DNA of 37,228 nucleotides from an uncultured Lentisphaerota bacterium (GTDB lineage Bacteria; Verrucomicrobiota; Kiritimatiellia; CAIQIC01), in NCBI GenBank assembly GCA_903912445.1, contig CAIWHP010000001.1, positions 1-37,228 of the forward strand. The letters are read 5' to 3'. Position numbers and translations under genes: made by a program. The notes below the pieces were generated by a model. The model was given only the letters and a program-made list of their open reading frames with translations, was not told the DNA's origin and did no database searches. Below, in pieces: positions 17,568 through 25,590 of this stretch. Numbering within the stretch: the first letter of the stretch is position 1; each line of letters opens with the position of its first letter.

Positions 17568-18991
17568 CCTTTACGCAGATGCGAGGGCAGGATCTTCAGC
17601 TCGTCGCGATATTTGGCGATCGTGCGCCGGGCCACGGTCATGCCCTTTTCCTTGAGCCGCAGGGTGATCGTGTGGTCGGAGAGCGGGTGCGCGCCGTCCT
17701 CCCCGGCGATCATCTGGGCGATGGCGTCCTTGATGACCTTGTTGGAGACGTTCTGGCCGTCGGCGGTCTGGTAGCCGGGCGTGAAGAAATATTTCATCTC
17801 GAACAGGCCGCGCGGCGTGAGCATGTACTTGCTGGAGATGGCGCGGCTGACGGTGGTCTCGTGGACGCCGATGATGCCGGCGATATAGGCCATGGTCAGC
17901 GGCTTGAGGCCCGTGACGCCGTTCTCGAAGAAGTCCTGCTGCACGCGCACGATCTCGACGGCGATCCGCGAGATGGTGTTCTGCCGCTGCTGGATGCTCT
18001 TGATGAGGAACGCCCCGGCGCGGACTTTTTCGCGGATGTAGCTCTTGACCTCGCGGGTGGTGGAAGGGTCTTCCATCAGCTGGCGGTAGTGCTTGCTGAT
18101 CGAGAGGTGCGGCAGGTGCTCGTGGTCCATCAGCACGACATACTCGTTGCGGACCTTCTGGATGAGCACCTCCGGCGAGACGTAGGTGGGCTCCTCGGAG
18201 TTGAACCGGCGGCCGGGCCGCGGCTCGAGCGTGGCGATCAGGCGCCCGGCCTCGTGGACGGCCTCGCTGGTTACATGCAGCGCCTTGGCGATGGCGTCGA
18301 ATTTTTTCCCGCCGAGCTCCGCCAGGTGCGCCCGCACGATGTTGGCCGCGAGCGAGTCCGCCTTGCCCAGCCGCGCGAGCTGCAGCAGCAGGCAGTCGGC
18401 CAGGTCGCGCGCGGCCACGCCGATGGGGTCGAAATCGCGGATGGCCGTGAGCACGTGGTCGATCTCTGCCGGCGTGTAGCCGCCGGCCGCCGCGAGCTCC
18501 TCCGGCGGCGTGGTCAGGAAGCCGTCGTCGTTGATGCTGCCGACGAGCAGGTCGCCGACCTTCTGGTCGTGCTCCGACAGGCCGGAGAGGTGGAGCTGGT
18601 GGAGCAGGTGCTCCTGCAGCGACTCCGGCCGCGTGAGCGAGTTCATCAGAAATTCGCGCTTGGCCGCGTCGTCGGCGGTGTAGGGCCGCGCCGCCTGCGT
18701 CTGGCGGAAATATTCGCGCCACTCGTCGTCCATGTTGGAGAGCTTCTTGAACTCGTCCTGGAATTCCGCCTCGTCGGCCTTGGCCTGCGTCTCGGCGTCG
18801 GGCTCGATCTCGACCTGCGTGTTGTCCTCGGGCTTTTCCTCGAGCGTCGGGTTGCGCTCCAGCTCCTGCTGGACCAGCGAGCGCAGCTCCATCATCGGCA
18901 CCTGCAGCAGCTCCAGCGACTGCCGGAGCTGCGGCGCCAGCAGCATCTGCTGCCGCTGCTGCTGAAACATGCCTATGGACATTTCCGCCAT
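17564..18991 (-). CDS. rpoN: RNA polymerase sigma-54 factor
   Basis: A 475-residue sigma-54. The N-terminal activator-interaction region is Gln/Leu-rich (MLLAPQLRQSLELLQVPMMEL), followed by an acidic stretch, the core-binding domain (about 130-320) and the DNA-binding domain with the helix-turn-helix (MAYIAGIIGVHETTVSRAISSKYM) and the RpoN box ARRTIAKYRD at 454-463. It directs polymerase to -24/-12 promoters that need an AAA+ activator; no such activator is encoded in the window. Start at the ATG at 18991; Met at 18982 is an alternative, and codons further upstream look non-coding. Its stop overlaps the L,D-transpeptidase start by 4 bp, an unusual partner. Confidence 0.95.
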   Translation of the reverse strand: MAEMSIGMFQQQRQQMLLAPQLRQSLELLQVPMMELRSLVQQELERNPTLEEKPEDNTQVEIEPDAETQAKADEAEFQDEFKKLSNMDDEWREYFRQTQAARPYTADDAAKREFLMNSLTRPESLQEHLLHQLHLSGLSEHDQKVGDLLVGSINDDGFLTTPPEELAAAGGYTPAEIDHVLTAIRDFDPIGVAARDLADCLLLQLARLGKADSLAANIVRAHLAELGGKKFDAIAKALHVTSEAVHEAGRLIATLEPRPGRRFNSEEPTYVSPEVLIQKVRNEYVVLMDHEHLPHLSISKHYRQLMEDPSTTREVKSYIREKVRAGAFLIKSIQQRQNTISRIAVEIVRVQQDFFENGVTGLKPLTMAYIAGIIGVHETTVSRAISSKYMLTPRGLFEMKYFFTPGYQTADGQNVSNKVIKDAIAQMIAGEDGAHPLSDHTITLRLKEKGMTVARRTIAKYRDELKILPSHLRKG

Positions 18992-19208
18992 GTGATTTCT
19001 CTGGGCAAACGTACGCGCCGCCCCCACACCGGGCAACTGAAAAAGCGTGGTCGCGCCGAAATATATCCGTTGCCAACGGCGTTGTCCGCGCGAATGGCCG
19101 GCGCGGAAAACCGCGCGGTCAAACAACGCTTCCCGGGGCCAGGCCGCCGCCGGTTCTGGCAACAGCAGGGCCGCCCAGCGGCACGCAGCGCCGTGCGCCG
19201 GCGCAGGC

Positions 19209-20747
19209 TTACTTCGCCGCCGTCAGCTTCAGCAGCACCACGCCGTGCGCCGGCACCTTGAGCGTGAGCTGGCCGTTGCAGTCCGGCAGGTCCTGCTGGC
19301 GCCAGAGGTCGCGGACCTTGTGCTTGCCGCCGAGGCCGATGCGGGACAGCTTGTTGAACTCGGCCGTGTGCTCCTGGCCGCCGCGGTTGAAAAAGCCAAG
19401 CGCGCGGCCGCCGTCCTCGAGCTCCTTCAGATAGACGTCCACCGGGCCGACCGTCGCGACGCGCACCGCCGGCTTGCCGAGCGCATCCTGGTCGAGCGCG
19501 AGCACCTCGTCGTTGGAGAGCAGGCCGAGCGTGAAGGCGTCGAGCTGCTCCATGTCGCAGCCGATCAGCAGCGGCGCGGAGAGCAGGCACCACAGGCTGA
19601 TGTGCGTGTACTGCTCGTCCAGCGTCAGGTGCGTCGCGTGCAGCCTGGAGCCCCAGCCCACGTGGCCGACGACGAGCATGTCCGGGTCGTTCCAGTGACC
19701 CGCCCCCGCGAACGGCGCCCAGCGCTCCTGCGTGAAGCCGATCTCCGAGACGCTGTAGCGCCAGTCGTGGTCGCTGTGGTCCCAGTAGTCCCAGATGTCG
19801 CCGGTCGTCCGCCAGCAGTTCGCCCACTGCGCCCAGTCGTTCGCGTGCTCGAACGGCGCGGAGTTGGAGAGGCTGTAGACGATGTCGCGGCCCGTCGCGC
19901 GCAGCGCCTCGCTCATCTCCTTGACGTGCTCGAGGTCGTTCGGGTTCCAGTCGTACTTCAGGTAGTCGAAACCCCACGCCGCCCACTGCTTCGCATCCGC
20001 CGCCGCGAACGAGTGCCGGCCGTGCTTCCAGAACTGCTGGTCGCTCTGCGCCTTCGTCCATGTGCCGTCAGCAGCGTCGCTCGAGCCGCCACGGAACTTG
20101 GCGTAGGAGGTGATCCACGGCGTCGAATAGATGCCCGTCTTCAGGCCGAGCGCGTGGATGTCGTCGGTCAACTGCTTCATGTTGGGGAATTTCTCGTTGC
20201 CCTGGATGCCGCCGAACGGTCCGCCGCGGACGCCCTGCCACGTGTCATCGATGTTGATGAACGTCCAGCCGTGCTCCTTCAGGCCGGAAGAAATCATCGC
20301 GCGCGCCGAGCGCAGCACCTTGTCCTGGTCCACCGCCTCGGCCCAGCAGTTCCAGCTGTTCCAGCCCATGGGCGGCGTCAGGCAGATCTTCTCGCCGCAG
20401 ACGATGCGGAATTTCTTCTCCGCCTGGCCCTTGGCGTTCTCGGCTTTCAAGAGGACCTCATAGGTCCTATGCGCCTTATCTGTCACATGGCCCGTGATGC
20501 ATCCCGTCTGCTCATCAAGCTTCAGTCCTGCCGGCAGCCCGGCCACGGCAAACTTCACCGGCCGCTCGCCCGTCGCGGGGATCGTGTAGAGGAACGGCGC
20601 GTTCGGCCGCACGCCGAAGACGCTCGGCCCGTTGATCCGCGGCACCGCCGGCGCGGGCGGGGTCAGTATTTTTTCCGCCGCCAGGTCGTCCGCCAGCACG
20701 CCCGTCGCCGCCAACACCACCCCCATCAGCCAAGGTTTTATCTGCAT
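19209..20747 (-). CDS. GH27 alpha-galactosidase with N-terminal putative Ig domain
   Basis: A 512-residue exported enzyme. The start at 20747 has AGGAG upstream; upstream in-frame sequence looks non-coding. A signal peptide (QIKPWLMGVVLAATGVLA) is followed by a He_PIG-like putative Ig segment (about 35-100, PAGLKLDEQTGCITGHV) and the GH27 barrel beginning LTPPMGWNSWN. Catalytic residues fit the family: nucleophile Asp 266 in YLKYDW and acid/base Asp 317 in RTTGDIWD; the C-terminal beta-sandwich ends near VPAHGVVLLKL. It hydrolyses terminal alpha-galactosides, probably in the periplasm or outside the cell. It is transcribed alone, divergent from the redox operon. Confidence 0.94.
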   Translation of the reverse strand: MQIKPWLMGVVLAATGVLADDLAAEKILTPPAPAVPRINGPSVFGVRPNAPFLYTIPATGERPVKFAVAGLPAGLKLDEQTGCITGHVTDKAHRTYEVLLKAENAKGQAEKKFRIVCGEKICLTPPMGWNSWNCWAEAVDQDKVLRSARAMISSGLKEHGWTFINIDDTWQGVRGGPFGGIQGNEKFPNMKQLTDDIHALGLKTGIYSTPWITSYAKFRGGSSDAADGTWTKAQSDQQFWKHGRHSFAAADAKQWAAWGFDYLKYDWNPNDLEHVKEMSEALRATGRDIVYSLSNSAPFEHANDWAQWANCWRTTGDIWDYWDHSDHDWRYSVSEIGFTQERWAPFAGAGHWNDPDMLVVGHVGWGSRLHATHLTLDEQYTHISLWCLLSAPLLIGCDMEQLDAFTLGLLSNDEVLALDQDALGKPAVRVATVGPVDVYLKELEDGGRALGFFNRGGQEHTAEFNKLSRIGLGGKHKVRDLWRQQDLPDCNGQLTLKVPAHGVVLLKLTAAK

Positions 20748-21034
20748 GGTTGCTCCTGGTTTTGAACGTGCGCGGGGCAGCATGCTGCCAGCGCCCGCCC
20801 GTTGCGTCAAAGGGAAACGACATCGCAACGGGCGCACACACAGGCGTTGCGTTCTTCTGTTCGACGTGTGCGCTGTCGTTCTTGCGGCAGGGACGCGAGG
20901 CCGTTGTCCGTGTTGGCCCCCTGAGGGCAAACGGCAGCGCTTGTTCACTTGCCTGCACCCGTAGCATGCTTGCGTGGCCGCCCCGGTTCCAGAGCGCTCG
21001 CGTGAATTATGGCGGGATGGGCGGCTGATATGGT
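20748..21034. promoter_or_regulatory. Divergent intergenic region with an 11-bp inverted repeat
   Basis: 287 bp between the alpha-galactosidase and the redox operon. CGCCCGTTGCG at 20796-20806 is repeated in inverted form at 20824-20834 with a 17-base spacer, 49 bp upstream of the alpha-galactosidase ATG. It could be an operator or a 5'-UTR hairpin; it is too far from any stop codon and lacks a T-run, so a terminator is unlikely. No convincing sigma-70 or sigma-54 promoter was found by eye. Confidence 0.45.
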
Positions 21035-22495
21035 ATGTTCCGCGCGCTCATGACGACGGATTCCGCACCGGAAACGCAGTCGCCACGGAGGCTTCCTCCG
21101 CTGGTGTGGGGAGTGGCAGCGACCCTGCTGCTGCTCGGCGTCGGCGTCATCTTTTTCCTGCTCCACCACCAGCGTACTGAACTCAAGGAGATCACGCTCC
21201 GCCAGCCGGGCATGGACAAGACCGCGAAGGCCGGCGGCGCGGCGGCGGAGTCGCCGCTCAAACGTGGACAACTAATTCCCGGCGCGGGCCAACCCGCCGA
21301 CATCGCGGGCGAGTGGCCGCGCTGGCGCGGACCCAACGGCGACAACATCAGCGACGCGCGCATCCGCCTCGCGAACGCGTGGGAGCCCACCGGCCCGGCC
21401 AAGCTCTGGGAGCTCGAACTCGGCGAAGGTTTTGCGGGCGCGGCGGTGCGCAACGGCTGCGTCTACGTGATGGACTACGACATGGCCAAGCAGTCCGACG
21501 CGCTCCGCTGCCTTTCGCTTGCCGACGGCCAGGAAATCTGGCGCTACACCTATCCGGTCAAGATCAAGCGCTACCACGGCATCTCCCGCACGATCCCGAC
21601 CATCTCCGGCAAGTACATCGTGGCGCTCGGGCCGAAGTGCCACGTCATTTGCTGCGAGGCGGAGACGGGCAAGTTCGTCTGGGGCATCGACCTCGTGCAG
21701 GAGTTTGGCGCCGAGGTGCCGCAGTGGTACGCGGGGCAGTGCCCCCTGGTCGATGGCGACCGCGTGATCCTCGCGGTCGGCGGCGAGGCGCTGCTGATCG
21801 CGGTGGACCTGGCGACGGGCAAGGTCGCCTGGAAGTCGCCGAACCCGCGCGAGTGGAAGATGACGCACGCCTCGGTGGTGCCCGTGGAGTTCGGCGGCAA
21901 GAAGATGTATGTCTACTGCGGCAGCGGCGGCGTGGCGGGCGTCGCGGCCGACGACGGGAACATCTTGTGGGACACCACCGAGTGGATCATCTCGATGGCC
22001 ACCGTGCCCTCGCCGCTGCCGGTCGGCGACGGCAAAATCTTCCTCTCCGGCGGCTACAACGCCGGCAGCCTGATGCTGCAGCTCCAGCAGGCGGAAAATA
22101 AGATCGGCGTTGCCACGTTGTTCCGCTTGAAGCCGGCGGTGTTCGGCGCGACGCAGCAGACGCCGATCCTCTATCAGGGGAAAATTTTCGGCGTGCGCCC
22201 CGACGGCCAGATGACGTGCCTCGACCTTGATGGCAAGGCGCGCTGGGCCAGCGGGCCGGCGGCGAAGTTCGGGCTCGGCCCGTTCATGATCGCCGACGGT
22301 AAACTGATTGTGATGAACGACGACGGCCGGCTGACGCTGGCCGCGGCCAGCGTGGACGGCTGGCAGCCGCTCGCGCAGGCGCAGGTTTTGCACGGCCCGG
22401 ACTCGTGGGGCCCGCTGGCGCTGGTCACCGGCCGGCTGCTCGCGCGCGACATGACGAAGATGATCTGCCTCGACCTGACCGGCACGAAAAAATGA
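21035..22495 (+). CDS. Membrane-anchored PQQ-like beta-propeller protein (operon gene 1)
   Basis: A 486-residue protein with one N-terminal transmembrane helix (LPPLVWGVAATLLLLGVGVIFFLL, about residues 20-43), a short linker, and an eight-blade-type propeller starting at GEWPRWRGPNGDN (about 90). Repeats of the form G-x-V-Y-V...D-x-x-T-G-x-x-x-W (CEAETGKFVWG, VDLATGKVAWKS, ADDGNILWD) are typical of the PQQ-like fold. Family knowledge: the fold also serves non-enzymatic scaffolds such as BamB, so PQQ binding is not implied. The start may be Met 1 (21035) or Met 6 (21050). It heads the eight-gene operon and overlaps the next gene by 4 bp. Confidence 0.85.
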   Translation: MFRALMTTDSAPETQSPRRLPPLVWGVAATLLLLGVGVIFFLLHHQRTELKEITLRQPGMDKTAKAGGAAAESPLKRGQLIPGAGQPADIAGEWPRWRGPNGDNISDARIRLANAWEPTGPAKLWELELGEGFAGAAVRNGCVYVMDYDMAKQSDALRCLSLADGQEIWRYTYPVKIKRYHGISRTIPTISGKYIVALGPKCHVICCEAETGKFVWGIDLVQEFGAEVPQWYAGQCPLVDGDRVILAVGGEALLIAVDLATGKVAWKSPNPREWKMTHASVVPVEFGGKKMYVYCGSGGVAGVAADDGNILWDTTEWIISMATVPSPLPVGDGKIFLSGGYNAGSLMLQLQQAENKIGVATLFRLKPAVFGATQQTPILYQGKIFGVRPDGQMTCLDLDGKARWASGPAAKFGLGPFMIADGKLIVMNDDGRLTLAAASVDGWQPLAQAQVLHGPDSWGPLALVTGRLLARDMTKMICLDLTGTKK

Positions 22496-23526
22496 GCGAC
22501 AACGAACAACTGAATCGCCGCGGGTTCCTGAACGCAGGGCTGCTCGCCACCGGCGGCGTCGCGGGCTGGCTCTCCGGCTGCGACCAGGCGCCGCAATCGT
22601 CCGCGCCCAAGGACCGCAAGCCGCTGGACAAGCGCTTCACCTACGACGTCAGCGAGTACGAGAAGGTGGATCCGGCGCAGCTGCTGTTCTCCGAGGCCGG
22701 TCAAATTCCCACCGGTCTGCAAACCGCTACCTGCCTCGCCATCGGCGCGGACGATCTGCTGTATGTCGGCGGCGACCAGGTCATCAAAGTTTTCGGGAAG
22801 GACGGCCAGCCGCGTTCGGCCATCACGCTCGGCGAACAGCCCCGGGCCGTTGTCGCCGCCGAGCAGGGCCGCGTGTTCGTCGCGTTCAAGGACCATTTTG
22901 AGGCGTTCGACGCCGCGGGCAAGTCGCTGCTGAAAAGCGCCGCGCTCGATGCCAAGGCGCATCTCACCGGCATCGCCGTCGCGGGCGAAGCCGTCTTCGT
23001 GGCCGACGCCGGCAACCGCGAGGTGATTCGCTTCGAGGCGCAAGGCCAGATCGCCGGGCGGTTTGGAAAACTTGGCGGCGGCGATGGCAATCCGGGTTTC
23101 ATCGTCCCCAGTCCCTATTTTCATCTGCTGGCCGGCGCCGATGGCCTGCTCTGGGTGGCCAACCCCGGCCGGCACCAGGTGCAGGCCTACATGCTCGAGG
23201 GCAAGTTCGAACTCGGCTGGGGCCAGCCGGCGATGTGCGCGGAAGGTTTCTGCGGCTGCTGCAACCCGGCCTATTTCGCACGGCTGCCGGACGGCCGGTT
23301 CGTCACCAGCGAAAAAGGTCTGGTCCGCATCAAGGTCTATGACGCGAAGGGCAAGTTCCTCGGCATGGTCGCCGGCCACCAGCAGCTGGTCAAACACGAG
23401 CAGACGCTGCCGGTCTACCGCGTCGCGTGCGACTCCGCCGGCCGCGTGCTCGCGCTCGACCCGACCACGGGCAACATCCGAATTTTCGTGCCGAAAGAAA
23501 ACGAACCACAGAGGACGCAGAGGTAA
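22492..23526 (+). CDS. Tat-exported NHL-repeat lipoprotein (operon gene 2)
   Basis: A 344-residue protein. The N-terminus has a twin-arginine motif (NRRGFLNAG) and a perfect lipobox (LSGC), which together indicate Tat export followed by lipid attachment. The body is an NHL-type six-bladed propeller (IAVAGEAVFVADAGNREVIRFEAQG, WVANPGRHQVQAYM, and similar). A Cys cluster, MCAEGFCGCCNP, near residue 245-256 is unusual for NHL proteins and may bind metal or a cofactor (inference). The start overlaps the upstream stop (ATGA), so it is translationally coupled. The last residues (ENEPQRTQR) are read from a repeat element, so the ancestral C-terminus may have differed. Confidence 0.85.
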   Translation: MSDNEQLNRRGFLNAGLLATGGVAGWLSGCDQAPQSSAPKDRKPLDKRFTYDVSEYEKVDPAQLLFSEAGQIPTGLQTATCLAIGADDLLYVGGDQVIKVFGKDGQPRSAITLGEQPRAVVAAEQGRVFVAFKDHFEAFDAAGKSLLKSAALDAKAHLTGIAVAGEAVFVADAGNREVIRFEAQGQIAGRFGKLGGGDGNPGFIVPSPYFHLLAGADGLLWVANPGRHQVQAYMLEGKFELGWGQPAMCAEGFCGCCNPAYFARLPDGRFVTSEKGLVRIKVYDAKGKFLGMVAGHQQLVKHEQTLPVYRVACDSAGRVLALDPTTGNIRIFVPKENEPQRTQR

Positions 23527-23585
23527 GACGAGGACACAGAGGCAGGGCCTCTGCGACCTCCGGCTTCCTCCGTGACCTCTGTGGT
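23505..23585. repeat. CACAGAGG-type inverted repeat at the 3' end of the NHL gene
   Basis: ACCACAGAGG at 23505-23514 is inverted at 23576-23585 (CCTCTGTGGT), with pairing continuing imperfectly inward. A second nested hairpin, CAGAGGC-AGG-GCCTCTG, lies at 23537-23553. The left arm overlaps the final codons and stop of the NHL gene, and the right arm ends 9 bp before the next start. It is the only large gap within the operon. Confidence 0.65.
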
Positions 23586-23594
23586 AAAAAGAAA

Positions 23595-23771
23595 ATGAAC
23601 TTTGGAATTCAGACACGTCGCGGTTTTGTCCGCGCGGTGCTCGCGGGGCTGCTCGCGCTGCTGGGGGTGACGCTGGTGCGGCGCTCGCAGGTGTGCGCGC
23701 GCAGCGGCGCGTGTGACGGCTGCGCGCTCTTCGCCAACTGCACGCTGCCGCAGAAGCAGGGGCTGCCATGA
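23595..23771 (+). CDS. 58-residue Cys-rich membrane-anchored protein (operon gene 3)
   Basis: A small protein with an RRGF twin-arginine-like start, one hydrophobic segment (FVRAVLAGLLALLGVTLV, about residues 11-28) and a C-terminal tail carrying four cysteines as C-x5-C-x2-C-x5-C (CARSGACDGCALFANC). That spacing could hold an Fe-S cluster or metal, or form disulfides; I recognise no named family. Support for reality: start codon after a purine-rich AAAAAGAAA, 4-bp ATGA overlap with the ferredoxin gene, GC-rich codon use like its neighbours, and position between two redox genes. The Cys segment is probably outside the cytoplasm if the twin-arginine signal works. Confidence 0.7.
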   Translation: MNFGIQTRRGFVRAVLAGLLALLGVTLVRRSQVCARSGACDGCALFANCTLPQKQGLP

Positions 23772-24316
23772 AGCGGCGCACGTTCTTCAGCGGCCTCGCG
23801 CGGGTGGCGGCGGTGCTCGGGCTCGGCGGGCTCGCGGGCCGGCTGGCGCGGCGCGCGCAGGCGGGGCACACGGTCTGGCAGATCGACCCGTGGAAGTGCA
23901 CCTCGTGCGGCAAGTGCGCCACCGAGTGCGTGCTGGAGCTTTCCGCGGTCAAATGCGTCCAGTTCTACGACATCTGCGGCTACTGCGATTTCTGCACCGG
24001 CTACTTCGAGCCGCAGCCGAACAAGCTTAACACCGGCGCGGAGAACCAGCTCTGCCCGACCGGCGCGATCAACCGCAAGTTCATCGAGGACCCCTACTAC
24101 GAATACTCGATCAACGAGCCGCTGTGCGTCGGCTGCGCCAAGTGCGTCAAGGGCTGCACGCTGTTCGGCAACGGCTCGTTCCACCTGCAGATCCGCCACG
24201 ACCGCTGCCTCAACTGCAACGAGTGCTCCATCGCCAAGGCCTGCCCCGTGCAGGCGATCAGCCGCGTGCCGGCCGGCAAGCCCTATCTGTTCAAGACGCT
24301 TGAGGGTAAAAAGTGA
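23768..24316 (+). CDS. Tat-exported ferredoxin with four [4Fe-4S] motifs (operon gene 4)
   Basis: A 182-residue protein with a Tat signal (MKRRTFFSGLARVAAVLGLGG) and 17 cysteines. Cluster motifs: C44-x2-C47-x2-C50-x3-C54, C70-x2-C73-x2-C76 with C96P, C120-x2-C123-x2-C126-x3-C130, and C147-x2-C150-x2-C153-x5-C159P. This is the pattern of MauM/NapG-, NrfC- and DmsB-type electron-transfer subunits, which pass electrons on the periplasmic face of the membrane. It is preceded by a 4-bp overlap with the small Cys-rich gene and followed by a 4-bp overlap (GTGA) with the NapH/MauN-like gene, its likely membrane partner. Donor and acceptor are not identified by sequence. Confidence 0.9.
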   Translation: MKRRTFFSGLARVAAVLGLGGLAGRLARRAQAGHTVWQIDPWKCTSCGKCATECVLELSAVKCVQFYDICGYCDFCTGYFEPQPNKLNTGAENQLCPTGAINRKFIEDPYYEYSINEPLCVGCAKCVKGCTLFGNGSFHLQIRHDRCLNCNECSIAKACPVQAISRVPAGKPYLFKTLEGKK

Positions 24317-25590
24317 TCGCAGCGACGATCAACCAGCGGTTCCCGCCGCCGCAATTCACCGAGACCGGCCACCAGATGCCGCATCTGACCGCGCCGCCGC
24401 CGCGCGCGGGCGCGCTCGATTACCTCGACATCGCGGTCCTCTTCGCCTGCCTTGCGCTTGCGACGTGGATCGTGCTGCGCCGGCGTGAGCGGCGCGAGGT
24501 GGTGTTGCTGGGCCTGTTTTCCCTGCTCTACTTCGGCTTCTGGCGCAACGGCTGCGTCTGCGCCATCGGCAGCATCCAGAACATCACGCAGGCGCTGTTC
24601 GACCCGGGCTACGCGCTGCCGCTGACGGTGCTCGCTTTCGGCGTGCTGCCGCTGGTCTTCGCGCTGTTCTTCGGCCGCGTCTTCTGCGCGGCGGTCTGCC
24701 CGCACGGCGCGTTCCAGGACGTGATGCTGCTGAAGCCCGTGCAGTTGCCGGTCTGGCTCGAACACGGCCTGCGCCTGCTGGCCTACCTCTACCTCGGCCT
24801 CGCGGTCGTCTTCGCGGCTACCGGCGGCGGCTACATCATCTGCCGCTACGATCCGTTCGTGCAGATCTTCCGGCTGACCGGCAGCCTGACGATGATCCTG
24901 ACCGGCGTGATCTTCCTGCTGATGAGTACGTTCATCGGCCGGCCCTACTGCCGCTTCCTCTGCCCCTACGGCGTGCTGCTCGGCCTCGCGGGCAGCGTCT
25001 CGCGCTGGCGCGCGCGCATCACGCCCGACAAGTGCACGCAGTGCCGCCGCTGCCAGGACGCGTGCCCGTTCAACGCCATCAACAAGGTCACGCCGAAGGC
25101 GCTGCAGATCGACCCGACGCCGGAGGACAAGCGCCGCCTCGCCATCCGCTGCGCGCTGCTGCCGCTCGTGGCCGTCGCCGGCCTGTGGCTCGGCGGGCTC
25201 TCCGGCGACTCGCTCGCGAAGGCGCATCCCACCGTCGCGCTTGCCGAGCGCATCTATCTGGAGGATGCCGGCGCGGTGACCGGTGTAACCGATGCCTCGA
25301 CTGCATTCCGCGCCGAGGGCACGGCGCCGGAAAAACTTTCCGCCGAGGCGCACGCGCTCGTCACGCGCTATGTGCTCGCCGGCCGCCTGTGCGGCGTGTG
25401 GGTCGGCCTCGTCGTCGGGCTGAAGCTGATCGCGCTCGCGTGGCGGCCGCGGCGGCTGGAGTACGCGACCGACGCCGTCCGCTGCGTGGCCTGTGCGCGC
25501 TGCTTCGATCATTGCCCTCAGGAGCACAAGCGGCGGCACGCGTTGCGCGCCGCCGCGGCGCCGGTTCCAACCACGGGACAACCGGGATGA
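24313..25590 (+). CDS. NapH/MauN-like membrane 4Fe-4S protein (operon gene 5)
   Basis: A 425-residue integral membrane protein with about five or six helices. It has a C81-x-C83 pair, two C-x3-CP motifs characteristic of the NapH/NosR/CcoG group (C125-x3-C129P and C213-x3-C217P), a ferredoxin motif C241-x2-C244-x2-C247-x3-C251P, and a second one after the last helix (C391-x2-C394-x2-C397-x3-C401P). Family knowledge: these proteins move electrons between the quinone pool or cytoplasm and periplasmic ferredoxins. The start is a GTG overlapping the ferredoxin stop (GTGA). It probably forms the membrane electron-transfer module with the product of gene 4. Confidence 0.9.
   Translation: MIAATINQRFPPPQFTETGHQMPHLTAPPPRAGALDYLDIAVLFACLALATWIVLRRRERREVVLLGLFSLLYFGFWRNGCVCAIGSIQNITQALFDPGYALPLTVLAFGVLPLVFALFFGRVFCAAVCPHGAFQDVMLLKPVQLPVWLEHGLRLLAYLYLGLAVVFAATGGGYIICRYDPFVQIFRLTGSLTMILTGVIFLLMSTFIGRPYCRFLCPYGVLLGLAGSVSRWRARITPDKCTQCRRCQDACPFNAINKVTPKALQIDPTPEDKRRLAIRCALLPLVAVAGLWLGGLSGDSLAKAHPTVALAERIYLEDAGAVTGVTDASTAFRAEGTAPEKLSAEAHALVTRYVLAGRLCGVWVGLVVGLKLIALAWRPRRLEYATDAVRCVACARCFDHCPQEHKRRHALRAAAAPVPTTGQPG

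Noticed and set aside
17571-19261. Long open frames on both strands overlapping rpoN
   Set aside because: High-GC shadow frames; the rpoN frame carries the RpoN box and the helix-turn-helix.
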